The notes: a model not told the origin generated them from the letters alone. A stretch of DNA of 64,000 bases from Neofusicoccum parvum (GCA_020912385.1 CP087219.1:1116001-1180000), one strand, 5' to 3'; shown: positions 53,545 through 64,000, numbered from the stretch's first letter. A program made the numbers and translations.

Positions 53545-56295
53545 ATGCCCTCCTTCAATCCGCTCCGCAACGTCAAGCGGACCGTCCAGCCCTACGATCC
53601 CCTGCCCGGCGGAAACAGCTACGTTGACTCCGACGACGACATCGAGAAGCGCCGCTCCATCGACAGCCTCGACTACCAAGACTCGGCCGACTCGTCGCCC
53701 TCCGCATATGCCTCGCGCGTCTCCAACATGCAGGGCACCACCACCTCTGCCCAATTCCACCGGAACCGCTCCGACTCGCGCGCCCGCAAGGCTTCCATGT
53801 CGCAGCACCAGCCTCCCAGCTACTCGCCCTCCTCATACTACTACTCGCACCGCGTGGGCCGCCGCCGCTTCAGCCGCTGGTTCGCCCTGGCCCTCGGCGG
53901 CACCGTCGTCCTGTTCATCATCTGGCTGAGCGCCATGGGCCGGAGGAGCCACATTGCCGTCGAGACGGGCGAGGCCGTCAGCGAGATGCCTGCCCCGCCC
54001 GCCCCGTGGGAGTCGTTCCCCTTCCTGAAGCGCTACCACGGCGGCATCCGCACGCTGGTCCCCCGCCTCGACAACAAGCCCGAGTACCCAGGCGACGGCT
54101 TCAACGCCTCCGAGCTCCTGGGCGCCCGCAACGAGGATGGCCAGCTGGAGAGGCGTGCCGAGGTCGGCGGTGATGGCTGGAGCTACGACGACGAACGCTC
54201 CAAAGACCATGGACTCCCGCCCATGCAGGTGTTCGACCCCTACCCGGACTACAGCTCGGCCGAGTACAAGAAGAAGTATGGCGCCGAGGTCAAGGCGTGT
54301 TTCTTGGACGAGAAAAGGTTGCAGCGCGTGCCCCTGATGCGCTCGTACCCCGGCGTCGTGAACGGCACCCCGGAGAACGTCATGGGGTCCTACGAGATTT
54401 TCGGCATTCGCGACGACGTGTGCTTTGAGCGGTTCGGACGCTTGGGGCCATATGGCCTGGGATACAGCCGCAAATACGGGGGCAGTGGGGCCGGGATGGA
54501 AGGTGACCGCGAGGGTGCTGACCAAGTCTGGGAAGACGATGAGCAGGTCGACTTCCGGAAGGTCAGATGGGCCGATGTACAGCGCCGCTGCATAGACGAC
54601 AACGAACACCGGTTCAAGCCTCGCGGGACGCCAATTGGTAATGGTCGAAGCCACTTCTACTTTGACGGCTATGTGGAGCAGACTGCTGAAGGGGTGCCAG
54701 AGAAAGAGATCGAAGCCAGGGACCCGCAGATGGATGACCCCGCGCCGCCAATGCCACACGCCAACGACGAGGGCGCCAAACCATTCAAGCCTGTCGACAT
54801 GTCTTCTGGCTCCACCGATGTCAAGAGCGAGAAGTCTGGCAAAAAGCAGTCTTCAGAGGATGGAGAAACCAAGCCGTTCAGGCTGGTCGACACCTCCACC
54901 TCCCAATCCTCCGGCAGCTCGGTGGAAAAGCCCAAACAGGCCAGGAAGCTGCTGCCGCGCACGGCCGTCCTGATCCGTACCTGGCACGACTTCCAGTACG
55001 ACGACGAGGACCTGTTCTACCTCCGTGCCATCACGACCGAGCTCGCTGTCAACTCTGGTGGAGAGTATGAGGTTCACCTCCTGATCCACGTCAAGGACAA
55101 CGACCTTCCCATCTGGTCCGACGAGGAGACGTACCAGCGCGTGCTCAACGAATCTCTTCCAGAGGAATTCCGCGGGATGGGAACTCTGTGGACGGAGCGT
55201 CAGATGAGCCTAGTCTACGGGGGTCTTGCTGAGAGCAACTACCGTGATCTTCCCGTGTACGGCGCCTACCGATCCAGCTTCCTGCCCGTCCAGCACTTTG
55301 CGCACATGCATCCGGAGTACGACTTCTTCTGGCACTGGGAGATGGACGTCCGCTACACCGGCCACTTCTACCATCTGTTCTCCAAGGTCTCGGAATGGGC
55401 CAAGCAGCAACCGCGAAAGGGGCTCTGGGAGCGCAACTCGCGCTTCTACGTCCCGCGCGAGCACGGCCCCTGGGAAGATTTCAAGCACATGGTGCGGGTG
55501 CAGACGGAACACGGCACGGCCTCTAAGAATAACATGTGGGCCGAGATGGCCAAGGATGACCCCAACGTTCCGGAGGAGGTCAAGGCACAATCCGTCCAGA
55601 AGCCGGAGAAGCCCATCTGGGGCCCCGAGGTGTCGGAGGCGGACGAGATGGACACGCAAGACGACCCTGAGGTCCCCCCGATCGGGAAGGACAAGTACGA
55701 ATGGGGAGTGGGCGAGGAGGCCGATCTGATCACGTTCAACCCCCTCTTCGATCCCGACCACACCAACTGGATCCTGGCTGGCGATGTGACGGGATACGAC
55801 ACGTCCAAAGGGCTGCCGCCGCGGCGCACTGCCATCATCACAGCCGCACGGCTCTCGAAGCGCCTCCTGAAGATAATGCATCGCGAGACGTCACTCCGCA
55901 AGCGGACCATGTTCTCGGAGATGTGGCCGCCGACGTGTGCGTTGCACCATGGTCTCAAGGCAGTGTACGCGCCGCATCCTGTTTTCATCGACCGGCGCTG
56001 GCCAACGGACTACCTCGCTGCCATCATGAACAACGGGCGAAACGGAGCGGCGGGCGGAGCAAGGATGTCGGTGTTCTCTGACGAGCGGCAGCACAACTTC
56101 AGGGGCACCAGCTGGTACTACAACTCGGGGTTCGCGCCGAACCTGTGGAGGCGCTGGCTCGGATACGTGGTCGACAACGATGGCGGCGAGGCTGAGGAGG
56201 TTTGGGGAGAGGGCCGCATGTGCCTCCCGGCGATGCTGCTGCATCCGGTTAAGCACGTGGATTTGGTGTTTGAGCACGCTGATGGGGCTGAGTAG
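53545..56295 (+). CDS. DUF3405 family type II membrane protein, glycosyltransferase-like
   Basis: A single exon encodes 916 residues. The start MPSFNPLRNVKRTVQPYDPL is chosen because the upstream in-frame sequence is low-complexity leader. A cytosolic Ser/Tyr-rich segment precedes one membrane helix at about 112-132 (FALALGGTVVLFIIWLSAMG), so it is probably a Golgi or ER type II protein. The lumenal part has the fungal DUF3405 hallmarks: TAVLIRTWHDFQYDDEDLFY, NSGGEYEVHLLIHVKDND, PVQHFAHMHPEYDFFWHWEM then DVRYTGHFYHLF, and ADLITFNPLFDPDHTNWILA. The acidic EMD between the two blocks looks like a metal or nucleotide-sugar site. Near the C-terminus, MFSEMWPPTCALHHGLKAVY and WYYNSGFAPNLWRRWLGY complete the fold. 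The substrate is unknown; the glycosyltransferase role is inferred. Confidence 0.92.
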   Translation: MPSFNPLRNVKRTVQPYDPLPGGNSYVDSDDDIEKRRSIDSLDYQDSADSSPSAYASRVSNMQGTTTSAQFHRNRSDSRARKASMSQHQPPSYSPSSYYYSHRVGRRRFSRWFALALGGTVVLFIIWLSAMGRRSHIAVETGEAVSEMPAPPAPWESFPFLKRYHGGIRTLVPRLDNKPEYPGDGFNASELLGARNEDGQLERRAEVGGDGWSYDDERSKDHGLPPMQVFDPYPDYSSAEYKKKYGAEVKACFLDEKRLQRVPLMRSYPGVVNGTPENVMGSYEIFGIRDDVCFERFGRLGPYGLGYSRKYGGSGAGMEGDREGADQVWEDDEQVDFRKVRWADVQRRCIDDNEHRFKPRGTPIGNGRSHFYFDGYVEQTAEGVPEKEIEARDPQMDDPAPPMPHANDEGAKPFKPVDMSSGSTDVKSEKSGKKQSSEDGETKPFRLVDTSTSQSSGSSVEKPKQARKLLPRTAVLIRTWHDFQYDDEDLFYLRAITTELAVNSGGEYEVHLLIHVKDNDLPIWSDEETYQRVLNESLPEEFRGMGTLWTERQMSLVYGGLAESNYRDLPVYGAYRSSFLPVQHFAHMHPEYDFFWHWEMDVRYTGHFYHLFSKVSEWAKQQPRKGLWERNSRFYVPREHGPWEDFKHMVRVQTEHGTASKNNMWAEMAKDDPNVPEEVKAQSVQKPEKPIWGPEVSEADEMDTQDDPEVPPIGKDKYEWGVGEEADLITFNPLFDPDHTNWILAGDVTGYDTSKGLPPRRTAIITAARLSKRLLKIMHRETSLRKRTMFSEMWPPTCALHHGLKAVYAPHPVFIDRRWPTDYLAAIMNNGRNGAAGGARMSVFSDERQHNFRGTSWYYNSGFAPNLWRRWLGYVVDNDGGEAEEVWGEGRMCLPAMLLHPVKHVDLVFEHADGAE

Positions 56296-58715
56296 ACGAA
56301 AGTCTAATCATCCTGCATGGTGGGGAGGAAGCATTCTTGGAAGATGGTTGGATAGGCACGAAAGAGCCGGGACGATTTTGGGACATACAGCGATATTGCT
56401 GCTCTGTACAGATGATGCACACGACCCGTTTATTTCCGGCGTGACGTTGGCCGTGCCCTTTCCCACCCTGCGGCAGAGGCATCGTCTGGCATGGCGTACA
56501 CGGCGTTTTCCGAGTTGATTTCCTTCTTCTGTCGGTGGCCATCAGGGTCTGGGAGCATAATCTAGGGGTACATAGGGTGAGGCCGACGTGTAATCAGAGA
56601 TCAGAAGGGGCACGAGGGCAGGGAGCAGTCGACGAATCGGAGCCGGAAGAGGCGGCACGTAAATAGGAAAAATAACAAATGCTGGCCATGAGCGTGGGGC
56701 GCGGGCGGCTGTGCTGCTCGCGGTGAGGCTGGGGCGGCGTCTCCGTGCAGAGTTGAAACTTTGGGCGACGGAGGCCAAGTAAACGCCCAGCCAGTGGACA
56801 GCAGACGGCTGCGGACGTGGCTAAGCAGTTGCAGGAAACGAGTCGCGTGAGGTCGGCCGGCCGGTGGGCTGTGCGGTCTCCTTCCAAGGCCGGCTGTTGC
56901 GGTGCCACGGCTTGCCGAAGCAGACGGGACGAGGGCGGCCGCGGCAGCGGACCGGCATCCTGATCTGAGAGTGGTCGCCACCGGACAGGACTTCTCTCGG
57001 GCGTGCCAAGATAAGCCCGTGGGGGGCACACGGTAGGGGGATTATTGAGTCACGGCGGCGTGTAAAAGGAAGGCTATAATTAGGGCATAGGGTGGACGCT
57101 ATAGGCAGACGGCCAGCGATCCGCCATGGGCGGAGACTTTAAACTTCGCCAGGCCGGGGGCTGCATGGCACGTGCTTTCGCGTCGAGCGTCGCCTCGCGC
57201 CGGCGATGGCGCTGTGGAGAGCGACCCGTCTCGCAGACCCGCCGTCCCCACGGCAGGCGTACGTCACCAGAAACACGTCGAGCGCCATTTGCCCGCCGGC
57301 GCCCACCACCCAACGTCGCTCGCCCGTGGGGAGCGCGGAGCCGGCATGGCGCCACCTGCTGCTGCCGCGGCCGCGCGATTTAGGTTATCTCGGCATGAGC
57401 CTCGCCGGCCTGCCAGCATCTGCGCCCTGCCGCCAGCCTCGAGCATGGCGCGCGCGCTCCTGGCCGGGCTCAATCCGCAACGATGGTCGCTTCGCGCAGG
57501 CAAGGGTGGATGCCGCTTTAGCCACGGATCGACGGCACACAGCACCCTCAGGGACGCCCTGCTCGCAGCGTCTGCTCGACCGGCCTTCTCCCCGGCGGCC
57601 GCGGCTGCTGGCACCCGCGCGCCCTGCGGCCTGCCTGCTGCCGGCCATGGCCCAGCGCCTCGCGGCTCTCCCTCGCGGCTCTCCCTCGCGGGCTGCGCGG
57701 CGTCGGTCGCGCAGACAGCTCGCCCGCCGCTCGCCAGAGGCGTTGGTTTTGCCGGGCGGCTCGGCGCGCTCTGCAAAGGGAAATGCGGAGGCGCGCCCCA
57801 CCCTCGCACCTAAGCTTTGACAAGAGCCGGCTCAAGACTTTCAAGCTCCACCCCGGGCGGAGCTGCCTGTTCAAGCTCAGCCATCGACGAAGCCTCCGCT
57901 TGGCGTTTCCAACGTCCGCCGTGTTTCCATCACGTCAGACTGGGTGCAGACTCCCGGCCAGGGTGCCCCGGCCGCCGCGGGCAGCGTCCCCCGCATCGCT
58001 GCTCCGCCCGTCGTCGTGCTGGTGCCGGCCGGCCACACGCATCGCTCCGCCCGGCCCTGGCTCGCCAGAGACGCGTCCGAGATGCCGACTCGATTTCCAC
58101 CTACGAGGAGCAGCGCCCGCGCACCCGAGCCCACGGCGCGTGTGATGCAGCAAACGGACATGCAGCAGCCACCAGAGCCGGCCAGGCCCTCCGTCCAAGG
58201 GAGACCATGCGGCCGACGCGCAAGGCTCGCAGGTCCCGTCGGCCGCGGCCTCGAAGCGGGAAGTGTGCCCGGCTAGTCTTCTGTTTAGACGTCATTAGGC
58301 AAGACTCACTTGTTCACCACCACACCCCGTCCCTTGATTAATGCTATTTGCAGCAACGAAACCTCTTTAATCTCTGCGCAGCCTATCACCCGCAGGCAGC
58401 CCAATCTCCGTCAGGCAGCCCGCCGCCCCGGCCACTTCGACTCTGCCTCGTCCAGATGCCCGAATCCAGCTCTTCGCAGCCGATCCACCTTGGCGTAGTG
58501 GAGACTGCTCTCGCCAAGAGCGGGATAGTGAGGGGAAGCATGGCCGCGTCCACGAGCTGGGTCATACGCACACGCGTGGCTGCTCCCCTCCGCGTCCTGC
58601 TCGGGCACCGCGTCCAGCTATAAAGTCCCGCGCGAGTCCGCCCGCAAGATCCCCCTTCTCTCCTCAGCCCTCGCCGGTGTCTCTCGTCGCGTCGAACCTT
58701 CTGCTCTCTGGCACA
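56296..58715. other. Intergenic: DUF3405 3' flank and oxalate decarboxylase promoter
   Basis: About 2.4 kb, mostly GC-rich. Many overlapping open frames (56594-57874 on both strands) have Ala/Arg/Pro-rich translations with no domain. The distal part holds the OxDC TATA box. No additional gene is supported. Confidence 0.55.
58619..58624 (+). promoter_or_regulatory. TATA box of the oxalate decarboxylase gene
   Basis: TATAAA lies 97 nt upstream of the start codon and is followed by a pyrimidine-rich leader (CCCCTTCTCTCCTCAG). This is a typical layout for a strongly inducible fungal gene. Confidence 0.7.
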
Positions 58716-60239
58716 ATGGTCCGCTCTCTGTCTCTTCTCCTCGGCCTGTCCGCTCTTCGTGCGGCGCACGGCGCGCCTGCCGTCGACCCGCTGCGCGGCT
58801 CCGCCGACCTCCAGGGCTACAACCCGTCGAACATCCTGACCGACGAGGACACCACGAAGGTCGAGTACGAGCTCGCTCCGGGCCAGTCCGACGACGCAGA
58901 CCTCGGCACGTACCTGGACTTCTCGAACGTCGAAAACCCGCAGCCCATCCGCGGGACCAAGGGCGGCACCGACCCGGGCCCCCACAACTCGGACATCGAC
59001 AGGCACAACAGCGACAAGCTCGCGCCTCCCGGGACCGACCACGGCCAGACCATCAGCGCTCAGTGGAGCATGGGCCTCAGCCACGCCAAGCTCGGCAAGA
59101 ATGGCGCCGGCTGGTCGAGGCAGCAGAACGAGGTCGTCCTGCCCGACGCCACCGCCATGGCAGGCGTCGACATGAGGCTCGAGCCCGGCGGGTACCGCGA
59201 GCTGCACTGGCACGTGGCTGGCGAGTGGGCGCTGATGCTCAATGGCACCGTCCGCGTTCAGGTATGACGGATCGAGCCATTTTCGGAAGTGCTTCTGCTG
59301 ACAGCGCCAGGCCGTCCAAGAGGACGGAAAGACCTTCGTGGATGATGTCAGCAAGGGCGATGTCTGGTTCTTCCCTCCGTAGGTGGCCGGCTCTCGGTGA
59401 ACCGTACTCCGTCGGCTAACGGTAGTCAGTGGCATCCCGCACTCCCTGCAGGCTCTTGACGGCGGGGCCGAGTTCATGCTTGTGTTCGACGACGGAAGCT
59501 TCTCGGAAGACAACACGTTCCTGGCTTCGGAAATCTTCGCCCACAACCCTGTAAGCAGCCCGCATGGTGCGCCGCGCTTGGCGAGCTCGTGTTAATAACC
59601 CGCGTGCAGAAAGAGGTGCTAGCCAAGAACCTTCACGTCGACACCTCCGCCTTCGACGACATCCCCGACGGCGAGCTCTTCATCTTCCCCGGCACGCCCG
59701 CGCCCAAGGACATCGAGAAGCAGAACGTGACGGGCTCGGCGGGCGTGCTGTCCGGCCCGGCCAGCTACACATATCACTTCTCGGAGCAGCAGGCCCACGA
59801 GGTGCCCGGCGGCAGCGTCAAGATCGTCGACCCGCTGACCTTCCCCGCCGCGCCCAACTTCTCGGCCGCCCTCGTCACCATCAAGCCCGGCGCCCTGCGC
59901 GAGGTGCACTGGCACCCCAGCTCCGACGAGTGGTCCTTCTTCATCGCCGGCACCGCCCGCGCCACTCTCTTCACCCCGCCCGACGTCGCCACCACCTTCG
60001 ACTACCACGCCGGCGATGTCGGATACTTCCCCAAGTCCAACTCGCACTACGTCGAGAACGTCGGCGATGACGACGTCATCCTGCTCGAGGTTCTCCAGGC
60101 GGACCACTTCTCGGACATGTCGCTGAGCCAGTGGCTTGCGCTTACGCCCCACCAGATCGTCATCGACACGCTGAACCTGTCGAACGAGACGGTGGATGCT
60201 ATCCCGAAGGAGAAGGAGATTGTCGTTGCTGGCTCGTAA
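58716..60239 (+). CDS. Secreted bicupin oxalate decarboxylase
   Basis: Four exons (58716-59261, 59311-59378, 59430-59550, 59610-60239) join to 454 residues. The enzyme splits oxalate to formate and CO2 using Mn bound in each cupin. The signal peptide is MVRSLSLLLGLSALRAAHG. Cupin 1 has HWHVAGEW (H164, H166, E170) and, after splicing, PPGIPHSLQ (H209). Between the cupins lies SEDN at 230-233, matching the flexible lid in which Glu is needed for decarboxylation rather than oxidation. Cupin 2 has HWHPSSDEW (H345, H347, E352) and SNSHYVEN (H391), so both metal sites are complete. It is likely secreted outside the cell, where it raises pH or removes oxalate. Several N-glycosylation sequons are present. 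All three introns are about 50-60 nt. Confidence 0.95.
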
Positions 60240-61755
60240 GGAGGTTCGCTCCCATGCCGATGGTGTTTACGGTACCTTTCGTTCGTGGTCGCGGCATCGC
60301 GCACGTTGCCTTTGGTGCGCCCTTTTGGTCATTCGGCCTTCTTCTTGATGAATTTCCGCAGAGAATGCACTTGTATCCAATGGCTTGACCCAATGCGTGA
60401 AGATGATTGCCCTCAGCCCAACCTCATGATGCAGGCACCACTCGTTCGGTCGTGCCGTGCGAGCTTAAACTTCGCTCAACATCCTTCTCCCGCATCGCCA
60501 GATTGTTTTTCTTGTTTCTCGACAGGGGTCAGCCCGAGCTCCCATCCTTGAGCTCACCCCGTCCCACCCGTGCCAATCCCTGGCTGTCATTTCATTCCCT
60601 GCGTTGGCACGCTGCAGCCGGCCAATGCTGACGGCCGCTTTTTCCCTGCCGACGCACCCGCGCTCTTTCCTGCCCGTGCCGCCCTCACCTCTCGCTCGAG
60701 GCGGCGACGCCCTATGCGGACGTACGCCCGCGCGCAAGCACCCCATCCCCCGCACTCTGCGGCCGCACTCAGCAAACCCCCGAACCGGCCTCTGCTCTGG
60801 CCTCCGAGCCCCGGGGGCCGGTCGATTGCGTGCAGAGCAGCGCACGCGACCCTGTCCGTTCTGAACGGGACTCCGCAGCGTCGGGCTCGGGGGTCCTGCG
60901 TCATCGTGCCCGCCTGCGCGCTGCTGCGGGCTCTCGCTTGCCCCTGGCCGGCCTGCGCAGGGCGCGCCTGGCTCGGGGTTAACCGGCGGGGAGGCTCGGA
61001 CGTTGGGCGTGCGCCTCGCTGCGCCGGCATCGTGGCCGGCCAGCTCGGGTGCAAGTGTGGGCCGTACGAGCACGGCGCGCGAGGGGATGCGGGAGCCGCC
61101 GCATCAGGCTTGCTTTGCTCGCAAGGTTTGGAGTCTGTAGATAGGCTCGCCTGCAGGAACTTGATATGCTTGTGCGTTTAAGTTGCTTTCTTGTCGGCTC
61201 GGCGTGTTTCGCCGGGACCGGTGAGAGGGACGAGGGACGAGGGACGAGGCCTGCCCGGTCCTCTTCTTTCCGCAGACAGCCCGAGGTTGGATCTTTCCAA
61301 GTGCAAGTTCAAGTACCCTTGCTGACGCGAGCGCGCCGGCGGCGGACCCTGCCCTGATTGGCCGCACGGCATCAGCGTCCGCCAGCTCCCCAACTTGCGC
61401 GCTCAGTGCTCGCCTGCTCGGCCGTCCTGGGAGCCGGAGAGCTCGAGATGGCGGAGCGCGTCCTGCGGGGACGGGAGATGCGGCGGCCCACATCCCGGAG
61501 AGCAATGCGGGGGCCGAGGAGCCGCGGGCACCGGCGCTTCCTCTCCAGCTGGGCTTCGTATAAAAGTACCGCTCCGCGATCGCGTGGCCGGGCGGCGGGA
61601 AATGCTGATGCTTTGACTTTCGCGGGCATCGATTCCCGTGGAGCCCGAGATCGGTTCGTGCGGAAGAGGAGCCAATTCGAAGCTGTTTTGGGCGAGAGCG
61701 GCGGAACTGGCGACTGCCGAACAGCGAAAGAGCATCGTGTCTCGCCGCGCAGAAA
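60240..61755. other. Intergenic: OxDC 3' flank and FAH promoter
   Basis: About 1.5 kb. The left half is mixed and the right half GC-rich, with overlapping open frames lacking domains. No gene or clear regulatory element is supported. Confidence 0.6.
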
Positions 61756-63421
61756 ATGAGTGCCGACCAATTCCCCGTCGGAAACGTGCCCTTCGGCGTC
61801 ATCTCGACCCCGAACGAGGTGACCAGCTCCTCTTACTACCGCCTTCCCCTGCTCCCCCGCTGATCCCCCGCAACAGCCGTTCCGCCTCCGCCCCGCGACC
61901 CGGATCCGCGACACGGCCATCGACCTCTCCGCCCTCTCCGCTCTTGGCGCCTTTTCCCACGTCCGCGGCTATGTCAGCTCCGCATTCGAGGCTGCCAAGT
62001 CCCTCAACGACTTCGCCGCCCTCTCCCCGGGCGTGCGCAGAGCCGTCCGAGAACGGATCCAGGAGGTTTGGAGCGACGAGCGCCTGCGGGTGGAGCACGA
62101 GAGCTCGTTCTTGCCCGCGGCCAGTGTGACGAATCACCTGCCTATGGACACGGTGAATTATGCAGACTACGTGTCCAGCAGGGGGCACGCCGAGAACGTA
62201 GGTGTTGCCGGCCCTCTTCTGCCGTCCCGGAACGGAGAGGAACGCGGCCCCGAAAGAAAAGACTGAAACTCTCTCAACAGATGGCCGACGTCCTCAACCA
62301 CCCGACCCCCATGCGCGCTCCTTTCTACCACTCCCCGCTGGGCTACTACGGGAACTCTCGCAACATCGTCGTCTCCGGGTCTCCCGTCTACCGTTTCGCT
62401 GGCGTCACGGCCGGCCAATTCCAGGCCGATGGGCCAGCCCAATCTGGCGCGTCCAAGAAATTCGACTTCGAGCTCGAGCTGGGCGTGTACCTGGCGCGGC
62501 CGTCGCGGATCGGGCAGCGGATCAAGCTGGACGAGGTGGACGACTACGTCTTTGGGTTTGTACTGTTGAATGATTGGAGTGGTCAGTCGCCGTTCTCCTT
62601 TTCCTTTTTTCCGCCTCTCGCGCTCACCTGTCTCTTCCCCTCCCCTTTCCCTTTTTCAACCTCTCGCTCTTCGCCTCTCTCGCCCTACCTGTCTCTTCCG
62701 TTCCCCTTTCCCTTTTCAACAACCTTGAAATCCCTGCCCAAGCCCCATCCCCTCCCAACGAGACAGCCCTGATGTCCCTAGCCCGCGACATCCAATCCTC
62801 CGAATCCGCCGGCCCCACCGGTCCCTTCCTCGGCAAGTCCGGCTGCGTCACCGTCTCGCCCTGGATCGTCACGCTCGACGCGCTCGCGCCCGCGCGCCTG
62901 CCGCGCCAGATGGCGCCGCACCTGCCCTTCGTCGACTACCTATCCGAGCCGGCCGACGACAGCCCCCCTTGCATCGATATCCGCTGCTCCGCGTCCCTGA
63001 GGCCGTCGGGGGCGGGCAAGGCCTTCCGGGCCTGCGGCACCGAGTACCGGCAGACGTACTGGACGCACCGGCAGCTGGTGGCGCATCAGACGCGGAACGG
63101 GAGCGCCGTCGGGACGGGCGATCTGCTGGGGACCGGGACCATGTCGATGTTCGAGGTGAGTTTCTGCTGTCTGCCCCGGCACTTCTCCGGAGGCGGCTTG
63201 CTGACGGGGACTTGCAGAGTGACGACTTCGGCCGCTGCTGTCTGGCGGAGCGGACGTACAACGGGACCAAGGCGATGGATGTGGGGAATGGCTTGACCAG
63301 GGCGTGGCTGGAGGATGGAGACGAGGTGAATTTGCAGGGGTGGGTGCACGATGCGAAGACGGGGGAGAGGCTGTTTGGCTTTGGCGACTGTCGGGGCGTG
63401 GTGGTGCCGTTTCCGGAGTGA
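61756..63421 (+). CDS. fahA: Fumarylacetoacetase
   Basis: Five exons (61756-61818, 61877-62197, 62281-62581, 62782-63155, 63218-63421) join to 420 residues, matching the usual length. The enzyme splits fumarylacetoacetate to fumarate and acetoacetate, the last step of tyrosine/phenylalanine degradation. The N-terminal SH3-like part (FPVGNVPFGVISTPNE) precedes the catalytic domain. Metal ligands fit D118, E192, E194 and D226, the last in NDWSARDIQ. Catalytic residues fit H125 (SSRGHAEN), R230, Q233, K247 (GPFLGKS) and E364 (LAERTYNGTK). The stretch before this Glu (TMSMFESDDFGRCC) diverges from the usual GTxSGPxxGS and is about two residues longer, at an exon junction. Intron 3 (200 nt) is pyrimidine-rich. 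No homogentisate dioxygenase or maleylacetoacetate isomerase gene is adjacent here. Confidence 0.94.
62627..62720. repeat. Pyrimidine-rich duplicated segment in FAH intron 3
   Basis: Two near-identical 33-34 nt copies, at 62627-62660 and 62688-62720, begin CCTGTCTCTTCC and end TTTTCAAC, offset by 61 nt. The duplication explains why this intron is longer than its neighbours. Confidence 0.75.
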
Positions 63422-63738
63422 GTGTTGGACGGGCTGCATGCTGTATATGGCCTCTTGCGAGGGCGTTGCGTCGACAAATGGGAGCGCGTTTGACCTGCAA
63501 ATTGGCACACGGGCTCTCTTGGTCGTGAGTATAGAGAGGGTGAGAGCTCCAACCTAAGACGCTGCTGCGGCTATCGATCCCATTCTCCCTTTGCACAAGA
63601 TACAGCGGCTACCACATCGCTCCCGCCGAAGGTTTCCACAACCAAATTAGCGGTGAGAAGGCCTCGCGAGCAACCACTGGGCGATGGAATTGGAGAAGAC
63701 TGCGACCAAGAAGAAAGGAGAGCAAAAAAGGAAAAGAT
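63422..63738. other. Convergent 3' flank between FAH and the FAD oxidoreductase
   Basis: About 320 nt between two 3' ends. It presumably contains both 3' UTRs. Nothing else is seen. Confidence 0.65.
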
Positions 63739-64000
63739 CTACTGGCGTGCGAACAAGCTCGGAGCTGCTTTGTTCGAACGTAGAGACCGGAGTCTCTCCA
63801 CATCCGGTCTGTAGCACTCGGGTAACCATCCGCTGACATCCTCACCTCGCATCATACCAGCAAGCGCTTCGCCACTAAGCCAGCAATTCCCCATTCCGTA
63901 TCCGTTAAAGCCTGCTGCAATCCATTCTCCTCCCTCTCCACGCCCCGTGGCGTCTTCCGGCAAACGCCCTACCAGTGGTACGCCGTCGGTGGTGAAGCCC
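63739..64000 (-). CDS. FAD-dependent oxidoreductase (DAO type), C-terminal end, truncated by window edge
   Basis: The last 87 codons of a minus-strand gene enter from the right edge, starting GFTTDGVPLVGRLPED. GGEWIAAGFNGYGMGNCWLS, then GEALAGMMRGEDVSGWLPE, is the characteristic C-terminal FAD-contacting end of the D-amino-acid-oxidase/glycine-oxidase-like family, where the Gly-rich GFNGYGMG loop holds the cofactor. The last residues (SNKAAPSLFARQ) are not an evident peroxisomal SKL signal. The substrate cannot be told from this part. It converges with FAH; a shared role in amino acid catabolism is possible but only inferred. Confidence 0.85.
   Translation of the reverse strand, partial: GFTTDGVPLVGRLPEDATGRGEGGEWIAAGFNGYGMGNCWLSGEALAGMMRGEDVSGWLPECYRPDVERLRSLRSNKAAPSLFARQ

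Noticed and set aside
56594..57874. Many 100-200 codon frames between the DUF3405 and oxalate decarboxylase genes
   Set aside because: They overlap on both strands with Ala/Arg/Pro-rich translations and no conserved motif or splice logic.
1..64000. CRISPR arrays, tRNA or rRNA genes, operons, phage or plasmid elements
   Set aside because: No spaced direct repeats and no recognisable A/B-box pair or rRNA sequence were seen. The window has eukaryotic spliced genes throughout.
63739..64000. A functional gene cluster made of oxalate decarboxylase, FAH and the FAD oxidoreductase
   Set aside because: The three act in different pathways as far as known, have separate long promoters or opposite strands, and no regulator or transporter links them.

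Overview
The window is nuclear DNA from a filamentous ascomycete (Pezizomycotina). The evidence is the intron style (mostly 47-90 nt, GTRNGN...YAG, often with a CTRAC-type branch point 15-25 nt from the acceptor), the gene content (SepH septation kinase, Rtt106, Mpp10, ICE2, DUF3405 glycosyltransferase-like protein, bicupin oxalate decarboxylase, MYG1) and GC-rich third codon positions. A dothideomycete is a reasonable guess but cannot be proven from the sequence. I see no tRNA, rRNA, CRISPR array, transposon or prokaryotic operon. About 18 protein genes are supported. Most have several exons, and I rebuilt the splice sites by checking reading frame and family conservation across every junction.

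Layout, left to right. The 5' part of RNR1 (ribonucleotide reductase large subunit, minus) runs off the left edge and has three MluI cell-cycle boxes upstream. Next come an acidic/basic repeat protein with a TPX2-like motif (minus), a VTC5-like SPX/VTC membrane protein (minus, six exons), MPP10 (plus), ICE2 (minus), MYG1 (plus), a six-exon short-chain dehydrogenase (plus) and the septation kinase sepH (plus, seven exons). The sepH reading frame continues for 169 codons beyond an in-frame TAG. A coiled-coil protein (plus), an AVT/SLC38-type amino acid transporter with a 12-nt microexon (minus) and a secreted/anchored kelch protein (minus) follow, then a gene-poor stretch of about 4 kb.

The right half holds an RG-rich protein of unknown function (plus), RTT106 (plus), a single-exon fungal transcription-factor-like protein without a visible zinc cluster (plus), a small secreted protein with a TATA box (minus), a short charged DUF5872-like protein (plus), a DUF3405 type II membrane protein (plus), a secreted bicupin oxalate decarboxylase (plus), a five-exon fumarylacetoacetase (plus) and the 3' end of a FAD-dependent oxidoreductase (minus) at the right edge.

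The genes do not form a metabolic cluster. It is a typical housekeeping neighbourhood: nucleotide synthesis, polyphosphate, ribosome biogenesis, ER membrane, cytokinesis, histone deposition, oxalate and aromatic amino acid catabolism. The most informative oddities are the sepH stop codon and its downstream coding-like extension, the two microexon genes, the four-copy basic/acidic module protein, and the MBF-type promoter of RNR1.
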